Part shown: one piece after another, positions 42,601 to 51,816 of the stretch
Layout of the letters: the number at the start of each line of letters is the position of its first letter
Numbering within the stretch: position 1 is the stretch's first letter
Assembly: GCF_011758805.1 (NCBI RefSeq)
Contig: NZ_JAANOW010000006.1
Location: 1 to 64,000 of the forward strand
Source of the DNA: Mycolicibacterium fluoranthenivorans
GTDB taxonomy: Bacteria; Actinomycetota; Actinomycetes; Mycobacteriales; Mycobacteriaceae
Direction: 5' to 3'
DNA length: 64,000 nucleotides
The notes under the pieces: model-generated
The model's database searches: none
Told to the model about the DNA's origin: nothing
Seen by the model: the letters and a program-made list of their open reading frames with translations, nothing else
Program-made: the position numbers and the translations under genes

Positions 42601-42861
42601 GCTGCCGGTCAGGCCTTCGGCGGCGCTGCAGGGGATCGAGATGTTCAGGTCGGTGGCGACGTACCCGATCAGCGGGGCGTCGACGCTGGTGAGCGTGCCG
42701 TTCTGGGGCCAATTGAGCTGCGCGGTGGTCTGGGTGACGGGCAGAAAGGGTGTCGCCACCGCGAGCACGGTGCCCAGCAAGCCCGCAACGATGGCCACCA
42801 GCCGCGTAGATCGGTGGTTGGTCACGGATGGTGATGCTAACGGCACGGTCCCTGCGGCCAT
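39643..42861 (-). CDS. embC: Arabinosyltransferase EmbC
   Basis: A GT-C arabinosyltransferase of 1,072 residues that extends the arabinan of lipoarabinomannan. It carries NTSDDGYILTMARVSEHAG, FGTPEAPFGWYYDLLALW, and a C-terminal carbohydrate-binding domain ([39 protein letters not shown]), all EmbC-specific. ATG 42861 overlaps the aftA stop as TGATG, so the two are coupled. Unlike the usual embCAB order, embA does not follow: 4.9 kb with four other reading frames separate this gene from embA. Confidence 0.96.
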   Translation of the reverse strand: MAAGTVPLASPSVTNHRSTRLVAIVAGLLGTVLAVATPFLPVTQTTAQLNWPQNGTLTSVDAPLIGYVATDLNISIPCSAAEGLTGSRNILLSTVPKQAPKAVDRGLLIERVGDELLMIVRNTPVVSAPLTQVLSPACERITFTAHADKVTGEFVGLRKEPDEEGSAKPGAPLRGERGGYDFRPQIVGVFTDLSGPAPPGLTFSATIDSRYSSSPTWVKMLAMIMAVALTSISLIALHRLDIADGRPTRRFLPQRWWSLTALDGLVGALLVWWHFVGANTSDDGYILTMARVSEHAGYMANYYRWFGTPEAPFGWYYDLLALWTHVSTASVWVRLPTLLMALACWWLISREVIPRLGHAVKHSRPAAWTAAAMFLAFWLPLNNGLRPEPIIALGILLTWCSVERGVATSRLLPVAIAIIIGALTLFSGPTGIAAVGALLVAVGPLRTIVAAHTSRFGHWALLAPIAAAATVTIVLIFRDQTMAGEIQASTFKSLVGPSLSWFDEHIRYERLFTTSPDGSVARRFAVLTLLLALVISVAMSLRKGRIPGTAMGPARRIIGITIISFLAMMFTPTKWTHHFGVFAGLAGSLGALAAVAVTATAMRSKRNRTIFTAVVLFMTALSFATVNGWWYVSNFGVPWSNQFPEWHFGFTTMLLGLSVLTLLVAAWLHFSGRDRPRPWARFTQAPLAVAAWAVVIFEVLSLTLGVTQQYPAWSVGRSNLDALTGKTCGLADDVMVEQDPNVGLLVPVDKPVGEALGGVTAQNFSPSGIPADVSADPVMEQPGGTNFADNDTGPVTGSEPGTEGGTTAAAGANGSRARLPYNLDPARTPVMGSWRAGAQQPAALRSSWYRLPPRGERGPLLVVAAAGRFDPGEVVVQWATDEQAAKGTAGGSLGFADVGAAPAWRNLRAPMSAIPPEATQVRLVATDDDLAPQHWIAVTPPRIPTLRSLQDVVGSSDPVLLDWLVGLAFPCQRPFGHQYGVTEVPKWRILPDRFGAEANSPVMDYLGGGPLGITELLLRANPVPTYLKDDWFRDWGSLQQLTPFYANAVAARIDLGTATRSGLWSPAPLRPS

Positions 42862-44792
42862 CACCGTCGGATCGCCAGCGTGAACGGTCCGGCCGTCGAG
42901 ACGTCCCAGCGTGGATCGTCGAACAGGGCCGAATTCAGCTCGACCTGGTAGCGCTTGACGTTGGGCTGATTCGGGTAGACATCGGCCGCCAGCCGCAGGG
43001 TGTAGCTGTCCGGACCGCCGTGGCGCATCAGGAACACCGTGGGCGGTGTCCAGGGCAGTTGGTCGAGCGCACCGATCAACTGATCCGGCTTGGTGAACAA
43101 CGCCCAGCTCTCGATAGCCGCCGAACGCTCCTTGAACTGTGCCAGCGGATTCGCGTAGTGCGATGTGAGGCCCTGGAACCCGTAGTAGGGGTAGTACGAC
43201 AGGAAGCTGTAGTCGGCGGTCAGCACCACGGTGTCGTGCGGGGGCCGGCCGGTGACCTGCTGGATGCGCGCGTCGATCTGGCGGTAGTACTGCTCGGAGC
43301 CGGGCGGCCGACGGTCGGCGCGCTGGCCGTAGCCGTCGGTGTCGGTGTAGGCGACATTGATGTCCGAGCGCAGCACATCCGGAACATCCTGGGTGAAGGT
43401 GATCGCGCCGATCGCGCCGATGGTTGCGGCGATGGCCACCACGTGCCGGCCGGGATGCTGGTAGCGCGCGGCGGCCGCCTGGGTCACCGCGATGAACCCG
43501 AACGCGCCCGCCGCGGCGAGCAGCACGCTCAGGGTGGGTTGCAGCCGGAACGACAACAGTGTGGTGCCCACCAGGGTGGTGAGCATCGACAGCAGTGACC
43601 ATGCGTACACCGCGAGCACCGCGATGGTCAGTGCTGGGGCTGCATTCTCGTCGCGCAAGCGCTCATCGCCGGCCCGCGTCGAGCTGCGGGCGTACATCAC
43701 CAGCCACACGGTGCCGAGCAGGCACAACGCCCCCAGCAGGGTGGTCTGGAACATCGGGAATGTCAGGACGGCAGCATCATTGGGTAGATAGTGCTGCGCG
43801 GTGCCCTTGTCGGCGGGCGTGCCTTTGGCGGCCGCCAGCAGGTACGGCGCCCAGCCGACGAGGGCGATCGCGCCGGAGATGACGGCGATGACCGCCAAGC
43901 GCAGCAGAGGTTCGAGGGTGCGCCTGGAGATGGCCAGCAACAGCGCCATCAACGTGACGGTGAACGCGGCGTAACCCAGCAGCAGGGCGTAGCTGAGCGC
44001 CGCGGCGCCCAGCACGACCCCGACGCCGAGGACAGCGCCCCATCCGCCGTTTCTGCTACGGCCACCCAGTCCATTCCCCGGGTCGCTTCGCTCCAGCCCG
44101 CCGAGTCCGCTCCACGCCAGCACGAACGCGGGCGGCAACAGCACGGTGATGACGGCGGCGTAGGGCTCGGTGGAGGTGTAGGCGAGCGTGACGACAGCGG
44201 TGGCGGTGGTGACCACCAGCGCCGCCTCGAACCGGATCATCGCTTTCCACAGCACGAACGCGACCGCGATCGCGGCGGTGATGGAGAGGATCGACCACGG
44301 CTTGTACATCTCCCAGGCCGGGGTGCCGGTGAGGGCGGCCAGGCGGCCGCCGATCCAGAACCAGCCGGGCGGGTAGAACGGCGGCAGCCCCTGGTAGGTC
44401 ATGTCGTGCAGGGCCGGGCTGTCGGCCAGCCGGGTCAGGTATTCGGTGCGGAACTGCTGATCGACCGAGATGCCGAAGAGGTACAGCTTGGTGGCCCCCA
44501 GCGGCATCGCCAGGGTGACCACCGATAGCGCCGAGAGCATGAACACGGCCGTGATCCGCGCCAGCACCCGTCGGCCCCGCCGCCACAGCAGCCCGGCGCC
44601 GAAGATCCCGGCCAGGCTGATGACCTGGCCCACGGTGGTCAGGGCGTGCAGCTGGTTCGACGAGTTGTACGCGGGCCATTCGACGCGTCTGATCGCGATG
44701 AGGGCGACACCCGTCACCGCGGCCGACAGGATGACCGCGACCACCATCTGGCCGATCACCCGGGCCGGGCCGGCCAGCATGCTGGGTTTCAT
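42861..44792 (-). CDS. aftA: Galactan 5-O-arabinofuranosyltransferase AftA
   Basis: A 643-residue GT-C enzyme that places the first arabinose on the galactan chain, the priming step for the Emb proteins. It has about eleven membrane segments, the conserved [14 protein letters not shown] loop with its acidic residue, [16 protein letters not shown], and a C-terminal periplasmic domain. Two loops contain dispersed repeats: LERSDPGNG near residue 235 (44074-44100) and GDERLRDEN near residue 380 (43648-43668). The start ATG 44792 is directly preceded by a further repeat copy. It is coupled to embC downstream. Confidence 0.95.
   Translation of the reverse strand: MKPSMLAGPARVIGQMVVAVILSAAVTGVALIAIRRVEWPAYNSSNQLHALTTVGQVISLAGIFGAGLLWRRGRRVLARITAVFMLSALSVVTLAMPLGATKLYLFGISVDQQFRTEYLTRLADSPALHDMTYQGLPPFYPPGWFWIGGRLAALTGTPAWEMYKPWSILSITAAIAVAFVLWKAMIRFEAALVVTTATAVVTLAYTSTEPYAAVITVLLPPAFVLAWSGLGGLERSDPGNGLGGRSRNGGWGAVLGVGVVLGAAALSYALLLGYAAFTVTLMALLLAISRRTLEPLLRLAVIAVISGAIALVGWAPYLLAAAKGTPADKGTAQHYLPNDAAVLTFPMFQTTLLGALCLLGTVWLVMYARSSTRAGDERLRDENAAPALTIAVLAVYAWSLLSMLTTLVGTTLLSFRLQPTLSVLLAAAGAFGFIAVTQAAAARYQHPGRHVVAIAATIGAIGAITFTQDVPDVLRSDINVAYTDTDGYGQRADRRPPGSEQYYRQIDARIQQVTGRPPHDTVVLTADYSFLSYYPYYGFQGLTSHYANPLAQFKERSAAIESWALFTKPDQLIGALDQLPWTPPTVFLMRHGGPDSYTLRLAADVYPNQPNVKRYQVELNSALFDDPRWDVSTAGPFTLAIRR
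43648..43668 (-). repeat. Second repeat family (GATGAGCGCTYGCGCGAMGAG) in aftA
   Basis: On the minus strand GATGAGCGCTTGCGCGACGAG, encoding DERLRDE. Two near-identical copies form the duplicated N-terminus of glfT1 at 52764-52814. Confidence 0.55.
44074..44100 (-). repeat. Dispersed repeat copy inside aftA
   Basis: Minus-strand GGAGCGAAGCGACCCGGGGA encodes LERSDPG in an AftA loop. A nearly identical copy at 55.5 kb encodes QERSDPG. Confidence 0.8.
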
Positions 44793-44817
44793 TTCCCGGG
44801 TCGCTTCGCTCCTGCCC
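44793..44817 (-). repeat. Dispersed repeat copy abutting the aftA start codon
   Basis: Minus-strand CAGGAGCGAAGCGACCCGGG ends two bases before the aftA ATG at 44792. The AGGAG within it lies about 16 bases before the start, so this copy forms the aftA translation leader. Confidence 0.75.
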
Positions 44818-44826
44818 TCCGGAACA

Positions 44827-45606
44827 TCAGAAAGGCAGCTTGCGGAAGATCGGGCGCGGGATATGGCGCAGCACCGACATCAGCACGCGCACCTGCCCCG
44901 GTGCCCACACCAGGTCCTTACCCTTGGCTGCCGAGGTCACCGCGAGGTCGGCGACGTATTCCTTGTCGACCGTGAACGGGGCCTCCTTGGCGCCGGTGGC
45001 CTTCCAGTGCTCGAGCGTGGTGGTGGTGCGCACCTGTCCGGGCCGGATCACCAACACGTGAACACCGAACTCGCGCAGGGCTTCTCCCAGTCCCAGGTAG
45101 AAGCCGTCCAATCCGGCCTTGGTGGAGCCGTACACGAAGTTGGAGCGGCGCACCCGCTCGCCGGCCACCGACGACATGGCGATGATCTGCCCGAAGCCCT
45201 GTGCACGCATCTTCTCGCCGATCAGCACACCCACCGACACCGCGGCGACATAGTTGATCTGGGCGGTCAGCACGGCCTTTGCCTGGTTCTGCCACAGCTC
45301 CTCGGCATCGCCAAGCACCCCGAAAGCGACCACCGCGACGTCGACATCGCCTTGGGCCCAAGCTGATTCGATCACCGCGGGATGTGATGCGGTGTCCAGG
45401 GCATCGAAGTCGAGGTACTCGACCGACTTGGCCCCGGCGGCCTTCAGCTGCGCGATCGCGGCGTCGCGCTTCGGGGCGTTCGGCAGATCGGCCAGGATGA
45501 TCCGGGCCTTCGCATTGCGCAGGTAGCGCTCGGCGATGGCCAGGGCGATCTCGGACGTTCCGCCCAGCAGCAGAACGGTCTGCGGGTTACCGGTGGCGTC
45601 GATCAT
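44827..45606 (-). CDS. dprE2: Decaprenylphosphoryl-2-keto-erythropentose reductase DprE2
   Basis: An NADH-dependent SDR of 259 residues that carries out the second half of the epimerisation of decaprenylphosphoryl ribose to arabinose, the sole arabinose donor of the wall. It has the cofactor motif [11 protein letters not shown], catalytic serine in MSSVAGE, YGSTKAG catalytic Tyr/Lys, and the [10 protein letters not shown] loop. It lies 19 bases after dprE1 in the same operon, and the repeat-containing leader of aftA follows. Confidence 0.96.
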   Translation of the reverse strand: MIDATGNPQTVLLLGGTSEIALAIAERYLRNAKARIILADLPNAPKRDAAIAQLKAAGAKSVEYLDFDALDTASHPAVIESAWAQGDVDVAVVAFGVLGDAEELWQNQAKAVLTAQINYVAAVSVGVLIGEKMRAQGFGQIIAMSSVAGERVRRSNFVYGSTKAGLDGFYLGLGEALREFGVHVLVIRPGQVRTTTTLEHWKATGAKEAPFTVDKEYVADLAVTSAAKGKDLVWAPGQVRVLMSVLRHIPRPIFRKLPF

Positions 45607-45625
45607 GTTCGCGGGGTGTGCCTTT

Positions 45626-47038
45626 CTACAGCAGTTCGAGACGGCGGGCCATATCGGAGGCGAAGACGCCCTGCGGATCTGCCTTGCGGCGCACGGCGAT
45701 CCATTCGTCGACCCGGGGATACATCTTGTGGAAGTTCTCCGCGCTGACCCGGGAGTCCTTGGCGGTGTAGACGCGGCCGCCGAATTCCATGACGCGACTG
45801 TCGAGTTCGTTGAGGAATTCGTTGACGCCGGGTTTGTTGGGGAAGTCCATGGCCACGTTCCAGCCGGCCATCGGGAAGCTCAGCGGCGCCTTGTTACCGG
45901 GGCCGAACAGCTTGAACACGTTCAGTGCCGAGTAATGGCCCTGGGTCTGGATCCACCGGATGATCGCCTTGAAATCGTCCAGGGCGTTCGGCGGCACCAG
46001 GAACTGGTGCTGGGCGAAACCTGCTGGGCCATAGGCTTTTTGCCATCCAGTGGTGATGTCCAGCATATGGTAGAACTGCGTCAGGTTGACGATCTTGTTC
46101 TGGTAGTTGCCGCTCACCCGGTAGAACGCCTCGCCGACCATGCTCAGCGTGAACTTGTTCATCACACTGACCGGGAACAGGTTCGGTACCGCGGGCAGCT
46201 TCGGCGCGGTGAACTGCAGCGGGTTCGTGGCCAGCTTGGGCGGCAGTTGATCCAGCTTGGCCAGACTGCCGCGGCTGACCGCCGCGCGGCCGAGCTTCGG
46301 CGGCGGGTTGATCAGGTCGAACCACGCGCTGGAGTAGGTGTAGTTGTCCTCGCTGCCGTCCTGGTGCACCGCCACGGTCTCGTCGAGGTCCGCCGTGGCG
46401 ATCCCGTCGGCGATGAAATAGGCCGTCTCGGTCCTGGTCATCGCGATGCGCGCACGGATGACGATGCCGGTCAGGCCGTTTCCGCCGATGGTGGCCCAGA
46501 ACAGCGACCCGTCCTCGTCGCCGGGGCTGCCGGTGGGGGTCAGCGTGTGCACCTCACCGTCGGCCATCAACAGGTCGAGGGACAGCACGTGGTTGCCGAA
46601 GCTGCCCGCGCTGTGATGGTTCTTGCCGTGGATGTCCGAGCCGATGGCGCCACCGACCGTGACCTGCCGGGTACCCGGCAGCACCGGTACCCACAGGCCG
46701 AACGGCAGGGCGGCCTTCATCAGCTGATCCAGGCTCACCCCGGCGTCCACATCGGCGATCGCGGTCTCGGCGGACAGCGAGTGGATGCGGTTCACCCGCG
46801 TCATGTCGACGACGATGCCGCCGCCGTTGCAGGAGTGGTCGCCATAGGACCGGCCCAGGCCTCGGGCCACGATCCCGCGGCGCAGGTGGGACGGACTGGC
46901 GGACGAGGCGTCAGCCACCTGCCGCACGGCGGCGGCGATCACCTCGATGTCGGGGGTGGTCAGCACCTGCGCCACACTGGGCGCGGTCTGGCCGAACCCG
47001 GTGAGGGATCGCCGCGTGAGGGGGAGTTCGGTAGACAT
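45626..47038 (-). CDS. dprE1: Decaprenylphosphoryl-ribose 2'-oxidase DprE1
   Basis: An FAD enzyme of 470 residues (VAO/PCMH type) that oxidises decaprenylphosphoryl ribose in the periplasm and works with DprE2. It has the FAD-binding segments [10 protein letters not shown] and [23 protein letters not shown], and SVRRKADP-like AVRRKADPQ at the end. The residue matching M. tuberculosis Cys387, the covalent target of benzothiazinones, is alanine here: GWNVAMDFP against GWNICVDFP (codon at 45851-45853, about residue 396). ATG 47038. Confidence 0.97.
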   Translation of the reverse strand: MSTELPLTRRSLTGFGQTAPSVAQVLTTPDIEVIAAAVRQVADASSASPSHLRRGIVARGLGRSYGDHSCNGGGIVVDMTRVNRIHSLSAETAIADVDAGVSLDQLMKAALPFGLWVPVLPGTRQVTVGGAIGSDIHGKNHHSAGSFGNHVLSLDLLMADGEVHTLTPTGSPGDEDGSLFWATIGGNGLTGIVIRARIAMTRTETAYFIADGIATADLDETVAVHQDGSEDNYTYSSAWFDLINPPPKLGRAAVSRGSLAKLDQLPPKLATNPLQFTAPKLPAVPNLFPVSVMNKFTLSMVGEAFYRVSGNYQNKIVNLTQFYHMLDITTGWQKAYGPAGFAQHQFLVPPNALDDFKAIIRWIQTQGHYSALNVFKLFGPGNKAPLSFPMAGWNVAMDFPNKPGVNEFLNELDSRVMEFGGRVYTAKDSRVSAENFHKMYPRVDEWIAVRRKADPQGVFASDMARRLELL

Positions 47039-47079
47039 ATCAGTGCCAGACGATACCGGTCCGGGCTACCGGGGCGGAT

Positions 47080-47505
47080 TTACCTCAACCGGAATATCAC
47101 CGCGCGCTGCACCGCGAAGTTGATGACGGTGGCGGTGCCCTGTGCGATGACGAATGCCACCGGGACCTGCCACGGCTGGCCGGCGAACTTCATGTAGAAG
47201 AGGTAGTTGATACCGACCTGCACCGCGTAGGTCAGCGCGTACAGGGCGATCACCGCGATGAATCGCGCCGTGCTCGGCGGGGCCTGGAAGGTCCACCGGC
47301 GGTTGATCAGGTACGCCGTGGTGGTGCCGGCGATGAAGCTCAGCGTCTTGGCCACGTTGACCTGCAGTCCCAGCTTGAGGAACAGCACGTAGAGCCCGAA
47401 GTCGACACAGGCCGACAGCCCACCGGTGACCAGGAATCGCCAGGCTTGGGTGAGCAGGCTCAAAGGTGCGCCGCCCTGGACGGATCCGTCGGCTGTCTCG
47501 GCCAC
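47080..47505 (-). CDS. GtrA-like membrane protein (Rv3789 type)
   Basis: A 141-residue protein with four transmembrane segments, matching the GtrA family ([51 protein letters not shown]). M. tuberculosis Rv3789 has been linked to decaprenylphosphoryl-arabinose reorientation and later to recruitment of AftA. It lies 41 bases upstream of dprE1 and is the first gene of the GtrA-dprE1-dprE2-aftA-embC unit. Confidence 0.92.
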   Translation of the reverse strand: MAETADGSVQGGAPLSLLTQAWRFLVTGGLSACVDFGLYVLFLKLGLQVNVAKTLSFIAGTTTAYLINRRWTFQAPPSTARFIAVIALYALTYAVQVGINYLFYMKFAGQPWQVPVAFVIAQGTATVINFAVQRAVIFRLR

Positions 47506-47573
47506 CCGGGCAGCTTAGCGGCAGGACCCGGGGTCGCCCGCCCACGCCGGCGCAGGCGGTGCACCATGGTGAG

Positions 47574-48209
47574 GTGACGGATCTGCTCGAGGCCTGGCGC
47601 GCCGTGCTGACGCGCCACACCGCGTCACCGGATGTGGGGGCCGTGGGGGAGGCGCTGCTGGCACGGTGGACCGAACCGCACCGCCGCTACCACGATCTGT
47701 CGCATCTGCGCGGAGTGCTCGCGGCCATCGACGAACTGACCAGCGGAGTCGACGCCGCAGATGTCGACATGGACGCCGTGCGAGTGGCCGCCTGGTACCA
47801 CGACGCCGTGTACGCCGGTCAGCCCGATGACGAGGAGAACAGCGCGCTGCTGGCCGAAACGGATCTCACCGCGCTGGGGGCGGCGCCGGAGTTCGTGGCG
47901 GAGGTGGCCCGGTTGGTGCGGATGACCGTCGAACATGATCCCGCACCCCAGGACCGTAACGGGCAGGTGCTCTCCGATGCCGACCTGGCCGTGCTGGGCC
48001 TTCCCCCGGCGGATTACCGGCGCAACACCGCCAAGGTGCGCGCCGAGTACGGCCACGTCGCCGACGGGGACTTTCGGGCCGCGCGGGTACGCGTCATCGG
48101 TTCGCTGCTGTCGGCGCCGTCCCTGTATCGCACCGAGCGGGGCCGCCGGCTGTGGGAGGACGCCGCACGGGCCAACATGTCCGCCGAACTGCGTGCGCTC
48201 AGCGACTGA
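47574..48209 (+). CDS. HD-domain metal-dependent phosphohydrolase
   Basis: A 211-residue protein of the predicted HD superfamily (COG4339-like). The metal-binding histidines and aspartates are visible in RRYHDLSHLRGVL and AAWYHDAVYAG. The in vivo substrate is unknown. GTG 47574 is preferred because it starts MTDLLEAWRAVL, the usual family N-terminus. Divergent from the GtrA gene with a 68-bp gap, and convergent with the MocR regulator (11-base overlap). M. tuberculosis has other genes (Rv3784-Rv3788) in this interval. Confidence 0.8.
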   Translation: MTDLLEAWRAVLTRHTASPDVGAVGEALLARWTEPHRRYHDLSHLRGVLAAIDELTSGVDAADVDMDAVRVAAWYHDAVYAGQPDDEENSALLAETDLTALGAAPEFVAEVARLVRMTVEHDPAPQDRNGQVLSDADLAVLGLPPADYRRNTAKVRAEYGHVADGDFRAARVRVIGSLLSAPSLYRTERGRRLWEDAARANMSAELRALSD

Positions 48210-49620
48210 TCCCGGCGAGTACCCCGCACAGCGCCGCGACCGCGGACCCAAAGGCATGCTCGGCCGGTGTGCCGAAACTGACCACCACGCCGTCGCGCTC
48301 GGGGGTGCCCGGCCCGGCGCCGGGATGGCGCAGCATCGCCAGCCCGGACAGCGCGATACCGGCTTCCCCGGCGCGACGCACCACCTCGGCCTCGGTGCCC
48401 TCGGGCAGGGTGAGCAACAGATGCAGCCCGGCGGACACCCCGCTGACGCCCACACCCAGTGGTTCCAGCGCGGCCACCAGGCGGTCCCGGCGGCGCCGGT
48501 ACATCAGCCGCATCCGCCGAATGTGTTTGTCGTAGCTGCCATGTGCGATGAAGTCGGCCATCGTCAGGGTGCTGAGCCCGTTGACATAGAACTGGTCACC
48601 GCCCATCGCCGCGAGCACGGCGTCAAGCAGATCGCCGGGGACCACCATCCAGCCCAGCCGCAGCACGGGGGCCAGGCTCTTGCTGGTGGAGCCGAGGTAG
48701 ATCACCCGGTCGGGATCGCGGCCCTGTACGGCGCCGATCGGCTGACGGTCGTAGCGGAATTCCCCGTCGTAGTCGTCCTCCACGAGGTAGCCACCGGTGC
48801 GGTGTGCCCAGTCCAGTGCCGCGGTGCGCCGGGCCGGGTGCAACGGCACCCCGTGCGGGAAGTGGTGCGCCGGGGTCAGCAGTGCGGCTCGGGCGTCACC
48901 CGGCAGCGTGTCGACGACCGCACCGTGCTCGTCGACGTCGATCGGTATGGTCGAGATGCCCTGTGCGGCAAGGGCGTCACGGAACAGGAACAGGCCGTAG
49001 GCTTCGACGGCGAACGGTCCACCGAGGGCGCGCGCGAGGATCTCGACCGCATGCCGGGTCCCGGCGCAGATGACGATCTCGTCCGGGGTGGTGCGTACGC
49101 CGCGCACCCGGGCGAGGTATTCGGCCAGGGCCGTGCGCAATTCGATGCGCCCGCGTGGATCGCCCATCCGCAGAGCATCATTGGGGGCGGTCGCCATCAT
49201 CCGGCGGGTGGACGCCAGCCAGGCGGCGCGGGGGAACTCCGCGACATCGGGTGAGCCGGGCATCAGATTGTGCAACGGGGTGCCGGGTGCGCCGCGCGGC
49301 CGGGTGGGCAGGGGAGTGGCGGCCCCGGTGTTGACCACCCAGGTGCCGGCGCCCTGCCGGGAGGCCAGCCAGCCCTCGGCCACCAGTTCGGCATAGGTGT
49401 CGGCGACGGTGTTCCGGGCCAGGCCCAAGTCGGCGGCCAGGGTGCGCGACGGTGGCAGCATCGTGCCCGCGGACAGTCGGCCGGAGCGCACGGCGTCGCG
49501 CAGTGCGCTCAGCAGCAGTTCCCGTGCCCCGCGCGCGCCCGGTGTGATGACCTCGCGCAGGTCCAGGTGTAGGTCTCTCGATCCCGGATCGGCCGGTTCG
49601 GAATTGGCCCATGAACTCAC
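48199..49620 (-). CDS. MocR/PdxR-type regulator (GntR HTH fused to aminotransferase)
   Basis: A 473-residue fusion. A GntR winged helix (LLSALRDAVRSGRLSAGTML; LAADLGLARNTVADTYAELV) is joined by a linker to a type I aminotransferase fold with PLP lysine in YLGSTSKSLAPVLRLGW and the phosphate-binding Arg nearby. Members sense PLP or amino acids and regulate a divergent gene. Here the divergent gene, 50 bases away, is the AhpD-like protein at 49671, which is its probable target. Confidence 0.9.
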   Translation of the reverse strand: MSSWANSEPADPGSRDLHLDLREVITPGARGARELLLSALRDAVRSGRLSAGTMLPPSRTLAADLGLARNTVADTYAELVAEGWLASRQGAGTWVVNTGAATPLPTRPRGAPGTPLHNLMPGSPDVAEFPRAAWLASTRRMMATAPNDALRMGDPRGRIELRTALAEYLARVRGVRTTPDEIVICAGTRHAVEILARALGGPFAVEAYGLFLFRDALAAQGISTIPIDVDEHGAVVDTLPGDARAALLTPAHHFPHGVPLHPARRTAALDWAHRTGGYLVEDDYDGEFRYDRQPIGAVQGRDPDRVIYLGSTSKSLAPVLRLGWMVVPGDLLDAVLAAMGGDQFYVNGLSTLTMADFIAHGSYDKHIRRMRLMYRRRRDRLVAALEPLGVGVSGVSAGLHLLLTLPEGTEAEVVRRAGEAGIALSGLAMLRHPGAGPGTPERDGVVVSFGTPAEHAFGSAVAALCGVLAGISR

Positions 49621-49670
49621 TATCGGATTGAACCATGTCGGTGGGTCTTTGCGGACCTAGCGTGGACGGC

Positions 49671-50141
49671 ATGACACAGACACTCGAACACCCCACCGCC
49701 ATCGACCGCGTGCAGATCTACAAGGTCTCCCCTGAGCTCTACGACGCCATGATGAAACTGTCCGGCGCATCTGCCAAGGATGTCGACCCGACCATCGGCG
49801 AGCTCATCAAGATCCGCGCCAGCCAGCTCAACCATTGCGCATTCTGCCTGGACATGCACGTCGCCGACGCGCGCAAACAGGGCGAGACCGAGCAGCGGCT
49901 GGCGCTCGTCGCGGCGTGGGAAGAGGCGGGCAACCTGTTCACCGAACGGGAGCGCGCCGCCCTCGAACTGACCGAGGCGATCACCGAACTGCACCACGGC
50001 CACGTGTCCGACGAGGTGTACGCGAAGGCCGCCGCCGTCTTCAGCGAGAAGGAACTCGCCCAGGTCATCGCGATGGCTGTCACCATCAACGCGTGGAACC
50101 GGTTCAACGTCGCGACCCGGCTGAAGGCGCCGCGCCGCTGA
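49671..50141 (+). CDS. AhpD-like carboxymuconolactone decarboxylase-family protein
   Basis: A 156-residue protein of the CMD/AhpD superfamily. The redox motif is NHCAFCLDMH (CxxC plus downstream His), the hallmark of peroxidase-type members, in the core ELIKIRASQLNHCAFCLDMHV. Such proteins scavenge peroxides or reduce disulphides. Divergent from and probably controlled by the MocR regulator. A TAGCGT hexamer seven bases before ATG 49671 suggests a leaderless start. Confidence 0.88.
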   Translation: MTQTLEHPTAIDRVQIYKVSPELYDAMMKLSGASAKDVDPTIGELIKIRASQLNHCAFCLDMHVADARKQGETEQRLALVAAWEEAGNLFTERERAALELTEAITELHHGHVSDEVYAKAAAVFSEKELAQVIAMAVTINAWNRFNVATRLKAPRR

Positions 50142-50180
50142 GCACCCGGACCGCCCGTGCAGGGGTGCACCGGAAAGCAG

Positions 50181-50209
50181 TCAGCTCCCCGGCGGTGCCG
50201 AGGAGCTGA
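50181..50209. terminator. Hairpin between convergent genes
   Basis: TCAGCTCCCCGGC pairs with GCCGAGGAGCTGA (one mismatch) around a three-base loop. It lies between the convergent AhpD-like gene and the helical protein gene and could terminate both. There is no T-tract. Confidence 0.6.
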
Positions 50210-50255
50210 GCCGGTGCGGGCACGACTGGCCCACACCCGGAGGTGGCTGTGGGGG

Positions 50256-50888
50256 TCAGGCGATCGCGTCGCGAATGGCCTGGCGCGCCGTTGAGACGCG
50301 GGCTTCGACGGCGTCACGAGCGGCCACCGCGGTGGCGTTGAACTCGCTCCACTCCTGGTCGATGGCGTCGCGCACATCGCCGCCCTTGCTGGCGACGGTG
50401 GCGACGCTGAAGGCGCCGTCGACGGCAGCGACCGCCAGGGAGCCCTGGGCGCGGACCAGTGAGCCCGCCACCTCGGCAGCGCCGGTGATGACGGCGTTGG
50501 GCAGGGTCGACTGCTGGCTGACGTAATGGCCGACGGCGGTGCGGATCCGGGTGCCCGCCTCGCTCACGGCGATCTGCACGGCGTCGCCGGTCTCGCCGAA
50601 CGCGGCGGGCAGGGTGGCGCCGTCGCGAACGGCGGCGATCACCTTGGCCGGGGCTTCGACCAGGGCCGCGGTGGCGTCGGTGGTGGCCGTGACCAGCTCG
50701 CCGGACAGGCTGTGTCCGGCGGCGAGCTGACGCTCCAGGGTCTCGCGCACCTCCAGCACGCGGCGCTTTGCCGTGGCCTCGGCCTCGAATGCGGCCGCCT
50801 CGGCCTGGTTGAGCACTGGCACGATCTCGGCTTCGACGAAGCTCTCCGGGGCGGGTGTGGTGGTTTCGCCGTTGATGACGTCGGTCAT
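50256..50888 (-). CDS. Hypothetical helical protein
   Basis: A 210-residue protein I cannot place in a named family. After MTDVINGETTTPAPES the sequence is almost entirely predicted amphipathic helix, with Ala/Glu/Val-rich stretches (AEAAAFEAEATAKRRVLEVR) and no signal peptide or membrane segment. The composition recalls HbhA and other coat-like helical proteins, but the lysine-rich C-terminus of HbhA is missing. ATG 50888 follows AGGAGT. It lies 97 bases after wzm, in the same direction. Confidence 0.65.
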   Translation of the reverse strand: MTDVINGETTTPAPESFVEAEIVPVLNQAEAAAFEAEATAKRRVLEVRETLERQLAAGHSLSGELVTATTDATAALVEAPAKVIAAVRDGATLPAAFGETGDAVQIAVSEAGTRIRTAVGHYVSQQSTLPNAVITGAAEVAGSLVRAQGSLAVAAVDGAFSVATVASKGGDVRDAIDQEWSEFNATAVAARDAVEARVSTARQAIRDAIA

Positions 50889-50985
50889 GGCAACTCCTGG
50901 GAATCTGGAAAAGTCAGATGTGGGATGACCACCATTCAACGCGGCGCAGCCGAATCGTCGATTGCGCCAAGGTGAACTCCTAGGA

Positions 50986-51816
50986 CTACACCCAGTACGG
51001 CACGCGGGCCCGGTACTGGCGCATGGCGATGGCCGCCATCATCCAGCCCAGCACGGTGAACACCAACACCACGATCCAGTGCCGTAGTTCCTGGTCGGCG
51101 CCCAGCAGCGGCGCCCGGACGATGTCGACGTAATGCAGCAGCGGATTGAACTCGATGATCTTGGCCCAGCCGCCGGCGCCCTGGTCGCGCAGTGTCTGGT
51201 CGTTCCAGATGATCGGCGTCATGTAGAACAACAACTGCACCAGACTGAAGAGCAGCGGGCTGATATCGCGGTACCGGGTGGCCAGGATGCCGAAACACAA
51301 TGCCACCCATACGCAATTGGCCACCAGCAGCGCCAGGGCCGGGATGAATGTCAGGTCGGTCCACTTCCACGGCTGCGGGAAGATGATCGCGATGATCACG
51401 AAGATGATGATGTTGTGTGCGAACAGCAGGACTTGGCGCCACACCAGTCGGTAGACATGCACGCTCAGCGGGGTGGGCAGCTGTTTGATCAGACCCTCGT
51501 TGGCCACGAACACGTCGGCGCCCTCGATGATCGCGGCGTTGATCATGTTCCAGATGATCAGGCCGAGCGTCACATAGGGCAGATGCTCGGCCAGCTTCAG
51601 GTGGAACAACTGTGAGTACAACCCGCCCAATGCGACGGCCATGGTGCCGGTGGCGATGGTGATCCAGAACGGGCCGAGCACGCTGCGCCGGTAGCGCTGC
51701 TTGATGTCCTGCCAGCCCAGGTGCAGCCACAGCTCCCGCTTGCCGAAGCCGACCACCAGATCGGACCAGGCGCGGCTGAAGGTCTTGGATTGTGCCGCCG
51801 CATCGGTGAATGTCAT
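50986..51816 (-). CDS. wzm: ABC-2 type polysaccharide exporter permease (Wzm, Rv3783 type)
   Basis: A 276-residue permease with six transmembrane segments. The ABC-2 signature regions are LGWQDIKQRYRRSVLGPFWITI near the N-terminus and YRDISPLLFSLVQLLFYMTPIIW in the second half. With Wzt it exports the lipid-linked galactan precursor across the inner membrane. The ATG at 51816 overlaps the glfT1 stop by four bases, and wzt lies just upstream of glfT1, so the transporter subunits flank the galactofuranosyltransferase in one operon. Confidence 0.92.
   Translation of the reverse strand: MTFTDAAAQSKTFSRAWSDLVVGFGKRELWLHLGWQDIKQRYRRSVLGPFWITIATGTMAVALGGLYSQLFHLKLAEHLPYVTLGLIIWNMINAAIIEGADVFVANEGLIKQLPTPLSVHVYRLVWRQVLLFAHNIIIFVIIAIIFPQPWKWTDLTFIPALALLVANCVWVALCFGILATRYRDISPLLFSLVQLLFYMTPIIWNDQTLRDQGAGGWAKIIEFNPLLHYVDIVRAPLLGADQELRHWIVVLVFTVLGWMMAAIAMRQYRARVPYWV

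Noticed and set aside
50256..50888. HbhA adhesin
   Set aside because: Helical composition is similar, but the C-terminal lysine/alanine/proline repeats that define HbhA are absent.
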